From: Neisseriaceae bacterium HSC-16F19
GTDB lineage: Bacteria > Pseudomonadota > Gammaproteobacteria > Burkholderiales > Neisseriaceae
Assembly (NCBI RefSeq): GCF_024171525.1
Contig: NZ_JALJZY010000007.1
Span: 65,902 to 129,901 of the forward strand
Reading direction: 5' to 3'
Length of the DNA: 64,000 nucleotides
The notes below the pieces were generated by a model. That model was given only the letters and a program-made list of their open reading frames with translations, did not search any database and was not told where the DNA came from. The number at the start of each line of letters is the position of its first letter. Position 1 is the first letter of the stretch. The translations under genes were made by a program, and so were the position numbers. Of the stretch, positions 7,966 to 15,585 are shown one piece after another.

Positions 7966-9033
7966 TCAGTCGGGCTGTCCGCCCTCTGCCGTATCTTCAG
8001 CCGCGTCCAAGCCTTCCAGCGCGGCCAGTTGGCGGCCGACGCCGACTTCCAGCTTGGCGAGACTGTCGGCGCGGATTTCGTGATAAGCCTCCAAGAGGGA
8101 ATAGCAGAAGCCTTCGGCATCGGTACCGCCGTGGCTTTTGATGACGATGCCGCGCAGGCCGAGGAAGATGGCGCCGTTAAAGCGGCGCGGGTCAAGGCGT
8201 TGCTTGAGTTTGTTGAGCGTGGGCAGAGCGAGGAGGGCGGCGCCTTTGGTCAGTACGCTGCTCTTGAATTCCTGTTTGGCCAGGCCGCCGATAAATTTAA
8301 CCGCGCCTTCAATGGTTTTGAGCATAACATTGCCGGTAAAGCCGTCGGTCACAATCACGTCCACTTCGCCGCCAAAAAGCGCATTGCCTTCCACATTGCC
8401 GACAAAATTGAGGCGGCTTTGCTGCAACAGGGCAAAAGTCTGCTTCACGGTATCGGTGCCCTTGATGTCTTCGGTGCCGATATTGAGCAGGCCCACCTTG
8501 GGCTCGCGGCAGGCGGGATTGAGGGCGGAAAACAACTCGCTGCCCAAGAGGGCGAATTGCAGCAGCTGTTCGCTGGTGCAGTCCACATTGGCGCCCAAGT
8601 CCAGCACCAGCACCAGATGGTCGTCTTTGCTGGGCATGAATTTGGCGATGGCGGGGCGGTCGATGCCGGGCAGGGTTTTGAGCACGAAGCGGGCGGTAGC
8701 CATGAGCGCGCCGGTATTGCCGGCAGACACGGCGGCTTGGGCGTGGCCTTCTTTGACCTGATTGATGGCCACGCGCATGGACGAGTCTTTTTTGTTTTTC
8801 ATCGCCAGCTGCGGGGCCTCGTCCATGCCCACCACTTGGGTGGTGTGAACGATGCGCACCCGTTCGGCAGGCACTTTGTGGGTACGCAGGGCTGCCTGAA
8901 TCTGGGCCTCGTCACCGGTGAGGATGACACTGGCGTCGCTTTTTTGTTGTAAAAAAGCGGCCACGCCGGGGAGGGTGACTTCCAGTCCGAAGTCGCCGCC
9001 CATGGTATCGACGGCTATGGTGGGGTTGTGCAT
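7966..9033 (-). CDS. plsX: Phosphate acyltransferase PlsX
   Basis: Makes acyl-phosphate from acyl-ACP for the PlsY step of phosphatidic acid synthesis; a peripheral membrane enzyme. The 355-residue protein has the N-terminal AVDTMGGDFG motif, the family's SAGNTGALM stretch and the FTGNVMLKTIEG region. It is a little longer than usual because of an acidic tail (DAAEDTAEGGQPD). It is first of the plsX-fabH block; a Correia-like element lies upstream at 9125, between it and the phosphoribosyltransferase gene, where it could supply or block transcription. Confidence 0.96.
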   Translation of the reverse strand: MHNPTIAVDTMGGDFGLEVTLPGVAAFLQQKSDASVILTGDEAQIQAALRTHKVPAERVRIVHTTQVVGMDEAPQLAMKNKKDSSMRVAINQVKEGHAQAAVSAGNTGALMATARFVLKTLPGIDRPAIAKFMPSKDDHLVLVLDLGANVDCTSEQLLQFALLGSELFSALNPACREPKVGLLNIGTEDIKGTDTVKQTFALLQQSRLNFVGNVEGNALFGGEVDVIVTDGFTGNVMLKTIEGAVKFIGGLAKQEFKSSVLTKGAALLALPTLNKLKQRLDPRRFNGAIFLGLRGIVIKSHGGTDAEGFCYSLLEAYHEIRADSLAKLEVGVGRQLAALEGLDAAEDTAEGGQPD

Positions 9034-9124
9034 GCAGTATTCCCTTTATGGTCTTTTCACGCAAAATGATACAGCACTGCTGCGCCTGTCTGTCCCGCGG
9101 GACTTCCTTTACTTGCGGCTTTTG

Positions 9125-9228
9125 ATAGTCGCATAACACAGAACGAGACAAGGCAGCAAGCCGCAGACAGTACAGATAGTACGGCAAGGCGCAGCAACGC
9201 CGTATCGTTCTTATTTTAAATGACTATA
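9125..9228. repeat. Correia-like element, short form (CREE-1)
   Basis: 104 bases with ends ATAGTCGCATAACACAGAACGA and inverted TTAAATGACTATA. The core (ACAAGGCAGCAAGCCGCAGA, GTACGGCAAGGCG, GCAACGCCGTATC) corresponds to the short Correia repeat of Neisseria. It ends 10 bases from the phosphoribosyltransferase stop. Confidence 0.85.
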
Positions 9229-9238
9229 CTGCCGGGTC

Positions 9239-9775
9239 TTATTGTGTTGTGCGCTCATGTTGTTGGGCGGTGATGTCGCGGTTGTGGGCGTCGATGTCGG
9301 TGGCATCCCAAGGATAGACGATCCAGTCTTCGCCCACGGTGATGGCGCTGAAATAAGGCAGGCCGGGCGGCAGTTCTGCCTGCTTGGTTTTTTGTTTTTC
9401 GTGCAATACGGCCACGCCCAGTTGGTCTATGCCCGTGGCTTTCAGTTCGTTCAGGCAGTAGGCCAGAGTGACGCGGCTGTCATCCACTTCGTCCACCACC
9501 AGCACACGTTTGCCGCGCAGTTTGGCTGCCATGGACTCATCCAGCCACTGCACTTTGTGCGGACAGTCGGTGGGGCGGTCTTCGGCATCGTAATAAGCCA
9601 GGGTGACGCTGTAAACGGGAATATTGAGAAAGCTGCGCAGAATGCGTGCCGGAATCAGACCGCCGCCGCCGATGGCCAGCATCAGGTCGAAGTTTTGGCC
9701 GCTGTGGCGGATTTTGTCGGCCAATACGGCGATGGCGCGGTGGATGTCGTCGTAACTGTAGAAAAATTTGTTCAT
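9239..9775 (-). CDS. Phosphoribosyltransferase (COG2236-type, hypoxanthine/xanthine-like)
   Basis: A purine-salvage type enzyme that would transfer phosphoribose from PRPP to a 6-oxopurine base. The PRPP-binding loop is VLVVDEVDDSRVTL (about residues 90-103); LAIGGGGLIPARIL near residues 33-46 supplies the pyrophosphate loop. At 178 residues it fits the small COG2236 group rather than Hpt or Gpt. It is placed between rpmF and plsX, a site where most proteobacteria have no gene. The start is taken as the ATG giving MNKFFYSYDD; a DUS lies just upstream at 9793. Substrate specificity is not visible. Confidence 0.8.
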   Translation of the reverse strand: MNKFFYSYDDIHRAIAVLADKIRHSGQNFDLMLAIGGGGLIPARILRSFLNIPVYSVTLAYYDAEDRPTDCPHKVQWLDESMAAKLRGKRVLVVDEVDDSRVTLAYCLNELKATGIDQLGVAVLHEKQKTKQAELPPGLPYFSAITVGEDWIVYPWDATDIDAHNRDITAQQHERTTQ

Positions 9776-9885
9776 GGTGGGAGGCGGATTTCAGGCTGCC
9801 TGAAAACAGATAATCCAATGCAAAAAAGCCAGTTATTGCGCGGGGCAATGCCTGGCTTTCATTTGTGCAGGGTCATAGCGCGGGC

Positions 9886-10065
9886 TTATTCGCCTTTGGC
9901 TTTAACCACTTTGCGGCCACGGTACATACCGTTGGGGGAAATGTGGTGGCGCAGATGCACTTCGCCGGTGTTCACATCGGTGGACAGCTCGGCAGCGGTC
10001 AAGAAGTCGTGTGAGCGGTGCATACCGCGTTTGGACGGTGATTTTTTGTTCTGTTGAACGGCCAT
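9886..10065 (-). CDS. rpmF: Ribosomal protein bL32
   Basis: A 59-residue large-subunit protein, too short to stand out as a long frame. Reading the minus strand gives MAVQQNKKSPSKRGMHRSH at the start and the typical HLRHHISPNGMYRGRKV toward the end. It lacks the zinc-binding cysteines found in some L32 proteins. AGGAG lies just upstream of the ATG at 10063-10065. It follows yceD by 30 bases, the conserved yceD-rpmF-plsX arrangement. Confidence 0.95.
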   Translation of the reverse strand: MAVQQNKKSPSKRGMHRSHDFLTAAELSTDVNTGEVHLRHHISPNGMYRGRKVVKAKGE

Positions 10066-10095
10066 GTTAATACTCCTGAATTAAAATCCGGCCAA

Positions 10096-10599
10096 TCAGC
10101 CTTGGGCTTTCAAGCCGGCCAATTGGGCAAAAGGGTTGGGTTGGTCTTGATTGATTTCGGCCAGTCGCGGATTGTCGCAATCTGCGTGGCGCGGGGCGAA
10201 AGGCAGTACCATCAGCAGTTGGTCTTCCAACAGCGGCAGCGCATCGATTTCGGCCGCATACACCATGCCGTCGGCTTCTTCGTCTTCGGCCAGTGCGGCA
10301 TCCAGCGCCGCTTCGTCCCGAAACAGCACCAGGCGGGCGTTATCGTCCACAGCGTAAGCCAAAGGCTGCAAACAGTGCTGGCACACCAGTTGCAAATCCG
10401 CCGTAACGGCCACATCCAGAAACGGACGCTGCCAGCGGTCGGTGCCGCCGCTGATGCGGTAATGTACCGTGCCGCTGTTGTCGGCCAAAAGTTCGTGGGC
10501 GCTGATGCGCCCGTCCAGTTCGGCCAGCGGAATGTCGCCGCTGCGTGTTTCCCGTCGGGCGGTAAACGACGCCGTATCAATCAAAATAGGGTCTGACAT
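10096..10599 (-). CDS. yceD: YceD/DUF177 protein
   Basis: A conserved protein nearly always encoded next to rpmF and linked in other bacteria and plastids to 23S rRNA accumulation. The 167-residue product has the central CxxC pair (LVCQHCLQPL) and an acidic C-terminal half ending in NPFAQLAGLKAQ. I place the start at the ATG of MSDPILID (10597-10599); the open frame extends 42 codons further but would overlap the divergent maf gene and has no family similarity. First gene of the rpmF-fab transcript. Confidence 0.9.
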   Translation of the reverse strand: MSDPILIDTASFTARRETRSGDIPLAELDGRISAHELLADNSGTVHYRISGGTDRWQRPFLDVAVTADLQLVCQHCLQPLAYAVDDNARLVLFRDEAALDAALAEDEEADGMVYAAEIDALPLLEDQLLMVLPFAPRHADCDNPRLAEINQDQPNPFAQLAGLKAQG

Positions 10600-10651
10600 A
10601 AACGCGGCATGATATAATCCCGGCCTTATTTTTGTCAATGCTTTAGCCGCC

Positions 10652-11242
10652 ATGAAGACCGAGATGCCGCTGATTTTGGGTTCCAGTTCGCTGTTTAGGC
10701 AGCAACAGCTCAAACGCCTGAACATTCCTTTTCAGGCAGCCCGTCCAGAGTTTGACGAAACGCCGCTGCCAAACGAAGCCGCGCCCGACACCGCTTTGCG
10801 TCTGGCCGAAGGCAAGGCGCGTTCTCTGGCGGGCGAATTCCCGCAGGCTCTGATTATCGGCGCCGACCAGGTGGCGGTGTGTAAGGGCGGACAACTGGGC
10901 AAGCCCGGAAGCGTGGCAAAGGCGCAACAGATGCTGCGCGCCACCGCCGGGCAGACCTTGTCGTTTTACAGTGCGCTGGTGTTGTTCAACAGCATGAGCG
11001 GCCATATTCACAAACATGTGGATGTGACTACCGTCACCATGCGCCCGCTCACCGATGCGCAAATCGAGCGTTATCTGGCGCTGGAGCCGGATGCGGTGCA
11101 TTGCGCCGGCGCGGCCAAAAGCGAGGGCTTGGGCACTTTGCTGATCGAGCGCATCGACAGCAGCGACCCGCACGCCCTCATCGGCCTGCCGCTGTTTACA
11201 TTGATTGATTTCTTACACGCCGAAGGGCGGGTGTTGCTGTGA
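10652..11242 (+). CDS. maf: Maf-family nucleotide pyrophosphatase (YceF-like)
   Basis: Maf proteins hydrolyse non-canonical or modified nucleoside triphosphates; the YceF group prefers 7-methyl-GTP. The 196-residue protein has the N-terminal GSSSLFRQQQL phosphate-binding motif, the catalytic acid in IIGADQVAV, LGKPG, and the later DVTTVTMRPL strand. It is divergent from yceD, 52 bases away. Its stop overlaps the next gene's GTG (GTGA), so the two are translationally coupled. A one-mismatch DUS lies in the coding region near 10733. Confidence 0.9.
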   Translation: MKTEMPLILGSSSLFRQQQLKRLNIPFQAARPEFDETPLPNEAAPDTALRLAEGKARSLAGEFPQALIIGADQVAVCKGGQLGKPGSVAKAQQMLRATAGQTLSFYSALVLFNSMSGHIHKHVDVTTVTMRPLTDAQIERYLALEPDAVHCAGAAKSEGLGTLLIERIDSSDPHALIGLPLFTLIDFLHAEGRVLL

Positions 11243-11952
11243 AACCGGCGCTGTATCTGATTCCCACGCCGCTGGGCCATGCCGATACGCCGTGTTTGCT
11301 GCCGCATGAGCAGGCGCAGATAGTCGGGCTCACCGATTTTGTGGTGGAGGCGGAAAAAACCGCCCGCGCCCATTTGAAGGCTCTCGGCGTGACCACCCCC
11401 ATACGCGAGCTAAATCTGCGCACCCTCAACGAACACACGCCCGCAGCGGATGTGGCTGCTTTGCTGGCACCCCTGCAAGCCGGGCGCAGCATGGGTTTGT
11501 TGAGCGAAGCCGGCTGTCCGGCGGTGGCCGACCCCGGCGCACAGCTGGTGGCCTTGGCGCACGCGCAGGGTTTTGCGGTGCTGCCGCTGGTGGGGCCGTC
11601 CAGCATTTTGCTGGCGCTGATGGCCTCCGGTGCCAACGGCCAGTGTTTTGCCTTTAAAGGCTATCTGCCCGCAGACAAAGACGGCCGCGCAGGCTGCCTG
11701 AAAAAACTGGAAAGCCGTTCGCGTCAGGAAAACGAGACCCAGCTGTTTATCGAAACACCTTACCGCAACGACGCCCTGCTGGCCGATGCCTTGGCGGTAT
11801 TGCAGCCGGATACGCGCCTGTGCATCGCCGCCGATTTGACCCTGCCCACGCAAACCATCATCAGCCAAACGGTGGCCGAGTGGCGGCGCATGGCGAACCT
11901 GCCGCCGCTGAAAAAACGGCCGTGTTTGTTTGTTTTGTATGCGGGCGGATAA
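11239..11952 (+). CDS. RsmI-like tetrapyrrole-methylase-fold SAM methyltransferase
   Basis: A 237-residue protein of the same fold as 16S rRNA methyltransferase RsmI: PTPLGHADT at the start (RsmI has PTPIGN), SEAGCPAVADPG in place of the SAM-loop SDAGTP, VGPSSILLALMASG, and IETPYRN. It is shorter than RsmI and belongs to a second group common in Betaproteobacteria as a partner of maf. Target unknown. The GTG start at 11239 overlaps the maf stop by two bases. A complete DUS is embedded near 11691, coding for GCLKK. Confidence 0.85.
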   Translation: MKPALYLIPTPLGHADTPCLLPHEQAQIVGLTDFVVEAEKTARAHLKALGVTTPIRELNLRTLNEHTPAADVAALLAPLQAGRSMGLLSEAGCPAVADPGAQLVALAHAQGFAVLPLVGPSSILLALMASGANGQCFAFKGYLPADKDGRAGCLKKLESRSRQENETQLFIETPYRNDALLADALAVLQPDTRLCIAADLTLPTQTIISQTVAEWRRMANLPPLKKRPCLFVLYAGG

Positions 11953-11979
11953 ATAAGCCGCGCAAAAGTATAGTAAAGT

Positions 11980-12185
11980 ATAGTCGACTAACACAGAACG
12001 AGATTAAGACAGCAAAAAAGCCGCGAGCGCAGCGAAGTCCCGCGGGACAGACAGTACAGCTAGTACGGAGCTGATTTTGTTGCCGCTTTAACGGCTTACA
12101 CAAATCACTCTCTTCGAGCCTGGCGCGACCATAGGAAGTCCCTGTGGGACAGCAACGCAGTATCGTTCTGTGTTAAATGACTATA
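11980..12185. repeat. Correia-like element, long form (CREE-2)
   Basis: About 206 bases from ATAGTCGACTAACACAGAACGA to TTAAATGACTATA. It contains the long-form insert (GCCGCGAGCGCAGCGAAGTC, TTTTGTTGCCGCTTTAACGG, TCTCTTCGAGCCTGGCG) and an extra AAGTCCCTGTGGGAC segment absent from the other long copies. Confidence 0.8.
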
Positions 12186-12203
12186 AAAAACACGCTGCCG
12201 CAC

Positions 12204-12233
12204 TTGCGCAAACACGCAGACCATGGCTATAAT
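12204..12233 (+). promoter_or_regulatory. Predicted promoter of tRNA-Pro
   Basis: TTGCGC (12204-12209), 18-base spacer, perfect TATAAT (12228-12233), placing initiation a few bases before the tRNA at 12244. Confidence 0.65.
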
Positions 12234-12243
12234 GCACATCTTT

Positions 12244-12320
<77 letters not shown>

Positions 12321-12328
12321 AATACATA

Positions 12329-12359
12329 CCGCCTCAGGTTGATGCTTGAGGCGGTTTTT
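12329..12359 (+). terminator. Terminator of tRNA-Pro
   Basis: CCGCCTCA, loop, TGAGGCGG and TTTTT. The T-tract overlaps the stop codon of convergent ackA (12358-12360). Confidence 0.85.
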
Positions 12360-13563
12360 ATTGTGCCTGCCCTGCCTGCAACAGCGCCCAAGCCTGTCCG
12401 GCGGCATTGCGGCCTTCGTCGGTAGGGCACACCCACACTTCCACGCTGCTGTCGGCGGCATGGATGGCGCGGATGCCGTGTGCGGCGGCCTCGTTGGCCT
12501 GTGTATCCAGCCGCATGCCCAGCCAACCCAAGGACTGCACCACTTCGGCACGCAATACGGCGTCGTTTTCGCCTATGCCGGCGGTAAACACCAGCACGTC
12601 CACGCCGCCGATGCAGGCGGCCAGCGCACCGATTTCACGGCGCACGCGGTAGCTGTACAGTTGCAGGGCCAAGCGCGCACCGGCGTGGCCTTGGTCTGCC
12701 GCGGCACGCAGGCGGCGCACATCGGCCGAGAGGCCGGACACACCCAGCAAGCCGCTCTCTTTGTACAGCTTGCGCTCGATGGCCTCGGCATCCGCCCCTT
12801 CGGCCAGCCAGTGCAGCAGCACACCGGCGTCCAAGCTGCCGCAGCGGCTGCCCATCATCAGGCCGTCCAAGGCGGTAAAGCCCATGCTGCTGGCCGTGCT
12901 TTGGCCGTTGACGGTGGCGCAGGCACTGCTGCCGCTGCCCAGGTGCAGCATAATCATGCGTCCGTGCGCACGCGGGCTGGCGGCCAGCATATGGGCGCAG
13001 ACATATTGGTAGGAGAGGCCGTGAAAGCCGTAACGGCGGATACCGGCGGCACGGTCGGCCTCGGGCAGGGCAAATGTGGTTTCCTGCGGCGGCAGGGTGC
13101 TGTGGAAGGCGGTATCGAAACAGGCCACTTGCGGCACGGCGGCAAAGGCTGCCTGAAAACGGGCAATACCGGCCAGATTGTAGGGCTGGTGCAAGGGTGC
13201 GAGGCGCTCGAAGGTGTGCAGTTGCGCCAACACTTGCTCATCCACCACCACTGCGCCGCCGAACACACCGCCGCCGTGCACCACCCGGTGCGCCACGGCG
13301 TGCAGTTTTGCGGCGGGGAAATGTTCGGCCAGCCATTGCTGCAAAACCCGCAGGGCATCGGTATGCGGCGTATCCGTATTGCGGCAGGGCAGCGCTCCGC
13401 CGCCCGCATCCGTACCGCTCTGCCAGCGCCATTGCGGTGTGCCGCCGGGTTGCAAGCCGTCCATCTGGCCGCTGCCCAGCAGTGCACCGATGCCGTTGGC
13501 GGCGGTTTCGTAAAGGGCGAACTTGAGGGAGGAGGAGCCGATATTGACGGACAAAATACTCAT
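12358..13563 (-). CDS. ackA: Acetate kinase
   Basis: Reversible phosphotransfer between acetyl phosphate and ADP, giving ATP and acetate. The 401-residue ASKHA-fold protein starts MSILSVNIGSSSLKF (phosphate 1 motif with the catalytic Asn), then AHRVVHGGG, DTAFHSTLP, RYGFHGLSYQY, HLGSGSS and the C-terminal TAGIGEN. It is downstream of a phosphate acyltransferase gene, from which it is separated by a 254-base stretch holding a miniature mobile element with two dRS3 words. Together the two enzymes turn acyl-CoA into acid plus ATP. Confidence 0.96.
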   Translation of the reverse strand: MSILSVNIGSSSLKFALYETAANGIGALLGSGQMDGLQPGGTPQWRWQSGTDAGGGALPCRNTDTPHTDALRVLQQWLAEHFPAAKLHAVAHRVVHGGGVFGGAVVVDEQVLAQLHTFERLAPLHQPYNLAGIARFQAAFAAVPQVACFDTAFHSTLPPQETTFALPEADRAAGIRRYGFHGLSYQYVCAHMLAASPRAHGRMIMLHLGSGSSACATVNGQSTASSMGFTALDGLMMGSRCGSLDAGVLLHWLAEGADAEAIERKLYKESGLLGVSGLSADVRRLRAAADQGHAGARLALQLYSYRVRREIGALAACIGGVDVLVFTAGIGENDAVLRAEVVQSLGWLGMRLDTQANEAAAHGIRAIHAADSSVEVWVCPTDEGRNAAGQAWALLQAGQAQ

Positions 13564-13652
13564 AAAACACTGCTTTCAAAGTTTCAGGCAGCCTCAAAGG
13601 CTGAGACCTTTGCAAAACTACTTTCAGGTAGCCTAAAACCTTAACTGCCGTC

Positions 13653-13672
13653 ATTCCCGCCTACGTGGGAAT
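13653..13672. repeat. dRS3-type word 1
   Basis: ATTCCCGCCTACGTGGGAAT matches the dRS3 consensus of pathogenic Neisseria, known there as an abundant repeat and as a target for filamentous-phage integration. Confidence 0.8.
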
Positions 13673-13730
13673 CCATCTGTCTGTTTATGAATCCATTGTT
13701 TTAAAAATGGTTTCTTAAGTTTACCCATGG

Positions 13731-13750
13731 ATTCCCGCGTACGCGGGAAT
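13731..13750. repeat. dRS3-type word 2
   Basis: ATTCCCGCGTACGCGGGAAT, a perfect 20-bp palindrome of the dRS3 form. Confidence 0.8.
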
Positions 13751-13817
13751 GACGTCGGTTTTATGTTTGTGGTGGCACATAAGATTTTACAAAGGTCTCA
13801 GGCTGCCTGAAACAAGT

Positions 13818-14753
13818 TTAGGGCGGATTCTGGCGGTAATGGTGTGCCACCAGCTGCACCAGCAGCACGGATGCGAGGCGCGTATCGGTAGCGTCTGCCC
13901 GGCTGGTGAGCGCAATCGGCACGCGCGCGCCCATGACGATGCCCGCCGAATCGGCATTGCCGAAATATTCCAACTGTTTGGCCAGCATATTGCCTGCTTC
14001 CAAATCCGGTACCACCAGAATATCTGCCTGTCCGGCCACGGGCGAGTCTATGCCCTTGATGGCCACGGCCTTGGGCGAGACGGCGTTGTCAAAAGCCAGC
14101 GGGCCGTCGAGCAGGCCGCCGGTAATCTGTTTGCGGTCGGCCATTTTGCACAAGGCGGCGGCATCGATGGTGGACTGGATGTCGGGATTGACGGTTTCCA
14201 CCGCCGAGAGCAGCGCCACCTTGGGGGTTTCCACACCGAGGATGCGCGCCAAATCGATGGCGTTTTGGGTGATGTCGGCCTTGTCGCGCAGGGTGGGCAT
14301 GATGTTGAGCGCGGCATCGGTAATCAAAATCGGCTTGTCGTAGGCGGGCAGGTCGAAATGGAAGACATGGCTCATGCGCCGTTCCATGCGCAGCGGACGC
14401 TCGCGCAAGATGGCGTGCATGAGTTCGTCGGTGTGCAGGCTGCCTTTCATCAAGGCTTCCACATCGCCGCGGGCGGCCATCAGTGCGGCACGTTCGGCGG
14501 CGGCGTGGCTGAAAGGCTCGTCCACCAGCTCGAAAGCGGCAATATCAAAACCGTGTTCGGCGGCCACGGCTTCGATGCGTGCCTTGGGGCCGACCAAGAC
14601 CGGCTCCAGCAGGCCGTGTTGTACTGCGGCCATGACGCCGTCCAAAGAGGCGTGGTCGCAGGGATGCACCACCGCGCAACGCACCGGCGGCAGATCGGCG
14701 GCACGGCGAAACAGCGCGGGCAGGCTGTTGGGGGCTTGGGGATGGGGGCTCAT
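13818..14753 (-). CDS. Phosphate acetyl/butyryltransferase (Ptb-type)
   Basis: Swaps CoA for phosphate on a short acyl-CoA. The 311-residue protein is one PTA_PTB domain: VHPCDHASLDGV near the start, GLLEPVLVGP, FHFDLPAYDKPILITDAALN, and the C-terminal SAGIVMGARVPIALTSRAD. It lacks the N-terminal domains of long Pta, so the substrate may be acetyl-, propionyl- or butyryl-CoA. It lies between a MaoC hydratase gene (66 bases upstream) and ackA downstream, suggesting a route from enoyl- or acyl-CoA to acid with ATP gain. The pathway is inferred from the gene set. Confidence 0.88.
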   Translation of the reverse strand: MSPHPQAPNSLPALFRRAADLPPVRCAVVHPCDHASLDGVMAAVQHGLLEPVLVGPKARIEAVAAEHGFDIAAFELVDEPFSHAAAERAALMAARGDVEALMKGSLHTDELMHAILRERPLRMERRMSHVFHFDLPAYDKPILITDAALNIMPTLRDKADITQNAIDLARILGVETPKVALLSAVETVNPDIQSTIDAAALCKMADRKQITGGLLDGPLAFDNAVSPKAVAIKGIDSPVAGQADILVVPDLEAGNMLAKQLEYFGNADSAGIVMGARVPIALTSRADATDTRLASVLLVQLVAHHYRQNPP

Positions 14754-14819
14754 ATGTGTGTTTCTGTGTCAATGGATCATGGATAACGGCAGCCTTTACG
14801 GCTGCCGTCGTCTATTGGC

Positions 14820-15296
14820 TTAAGCCAGCGTCACCTGCGGTACGGCAATGGCCTCGCGGCTGATTTTTTCGGTCGGCGCCAGCACATTGGCCTTGCCCAC
14901 CACCACTTTGTCGCCGTTTTGGTTGGTAACCACGGTTTCCAGCGTCACCCATTTTTTGGCATCGTTTTTTTCCACCACCGTCAGCGTGGCGGTAATGGTG
15001 TCGCCCACGCGCACCGGGCGGCGGAATTGTAAATCCTGGCCCAGATAAATGCTGCCCATGCCCGGCAGCTGGTTGCCGATCACGGCGGAAATCAGCCCGG
15101 CCGACCACATGCCGTGCATGATGACTTCCTTAAACTGGGTGCCGGCGGCGTAATCGGCGTCCAGGTGCGCCGGATTGGTGTCGTGGCTGGAAGCGGCAAA
15201 CAGGCGGATGTCCTCTTCGCTCACAGTGCGGGTGAGGCTGGCGCTCTGGCCGATGCTCAGTTCGTCGTAGGGGATATTGCTGATGGTATTGCTCAT
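14820..15296 (-). CDS. MaoC-type (R)-enoyl-CoA hydratase
   Basis: A hot-dog-fold hydratase of the PhaJ/MaoC type. The 158-residue protein has the catalytic Asp/His loop as AASSHDTNPAHLDADYA, then MHGMWSAGLISAVIGNQLPG and LQFRRPVRVGDTITA. I chose the ATG of MSNTISN (15294-15296), preceded by AGGAG at good spacing. The same frame continues upstream another 69 codons to an ATG at 15503 that also has an AAGGA site, so a longer form or a small upstream peptide is possible. Immediate neighbour of the phosphate acyltransferase gene. Confidence 0.85.
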   Translation of the reverse strand: MSNTISNIPYDELSIGQSASLTRTVSEEDIRLFAASSHDTNPAHLDADYAAGTQFKEVIMHGMWSAGLISAVIGNQLPGMGSIYLGQDLQFRRPVRVGDTITATLTVVEKNDAKKWVTLETVVTNQNGDKVVVGKANVLAPTEKISREAIAVPQVTLA

Positions 15297-15585
15297 ATCA
15301 AGTCTCCTGTCGTGTTCGGGTGTTTCAAATTGTGCGGGTGCGGGCAGCCGTGGCCGTCTCACGTACGTGAGCAGTGGGATTTCATGCTGGCTCATGATTA
15401 ATTTCAACCACAATGAGGCCACTTGGCTTTTTTTCCTTAGGGAGGCGATTTCCTCCGGCGTCATCATACCCGGATGGTTTTGTGGTGGGGATGATTTGCT
15501 CATAGGGGTATCCTTGCAACTGAAACCGGGCGTGCTTATAGCCGACGCCCGTTTGGCGCTTTTTCAGGCTGCCTGAAAAACACAT

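Larger units (their letters stand above)
13602..13800. mobile_element. Miniature IS-end element carrying two dRS3 words
   Basis: 199 bases from TGAGACCTTTGCAAAA to the imperfect inverted TTTTACAAAGGTCTCA. Inside are two 20-bp palindromes of neisserial dRS3 form ATTCCC(N8)GGGAAT, at 13653-13672 and 13731-13750, in one orientation 78 bases apart. No coding capacity. It separates ackA from the phosphate acyltransferase gene. Confidence 0.8.
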
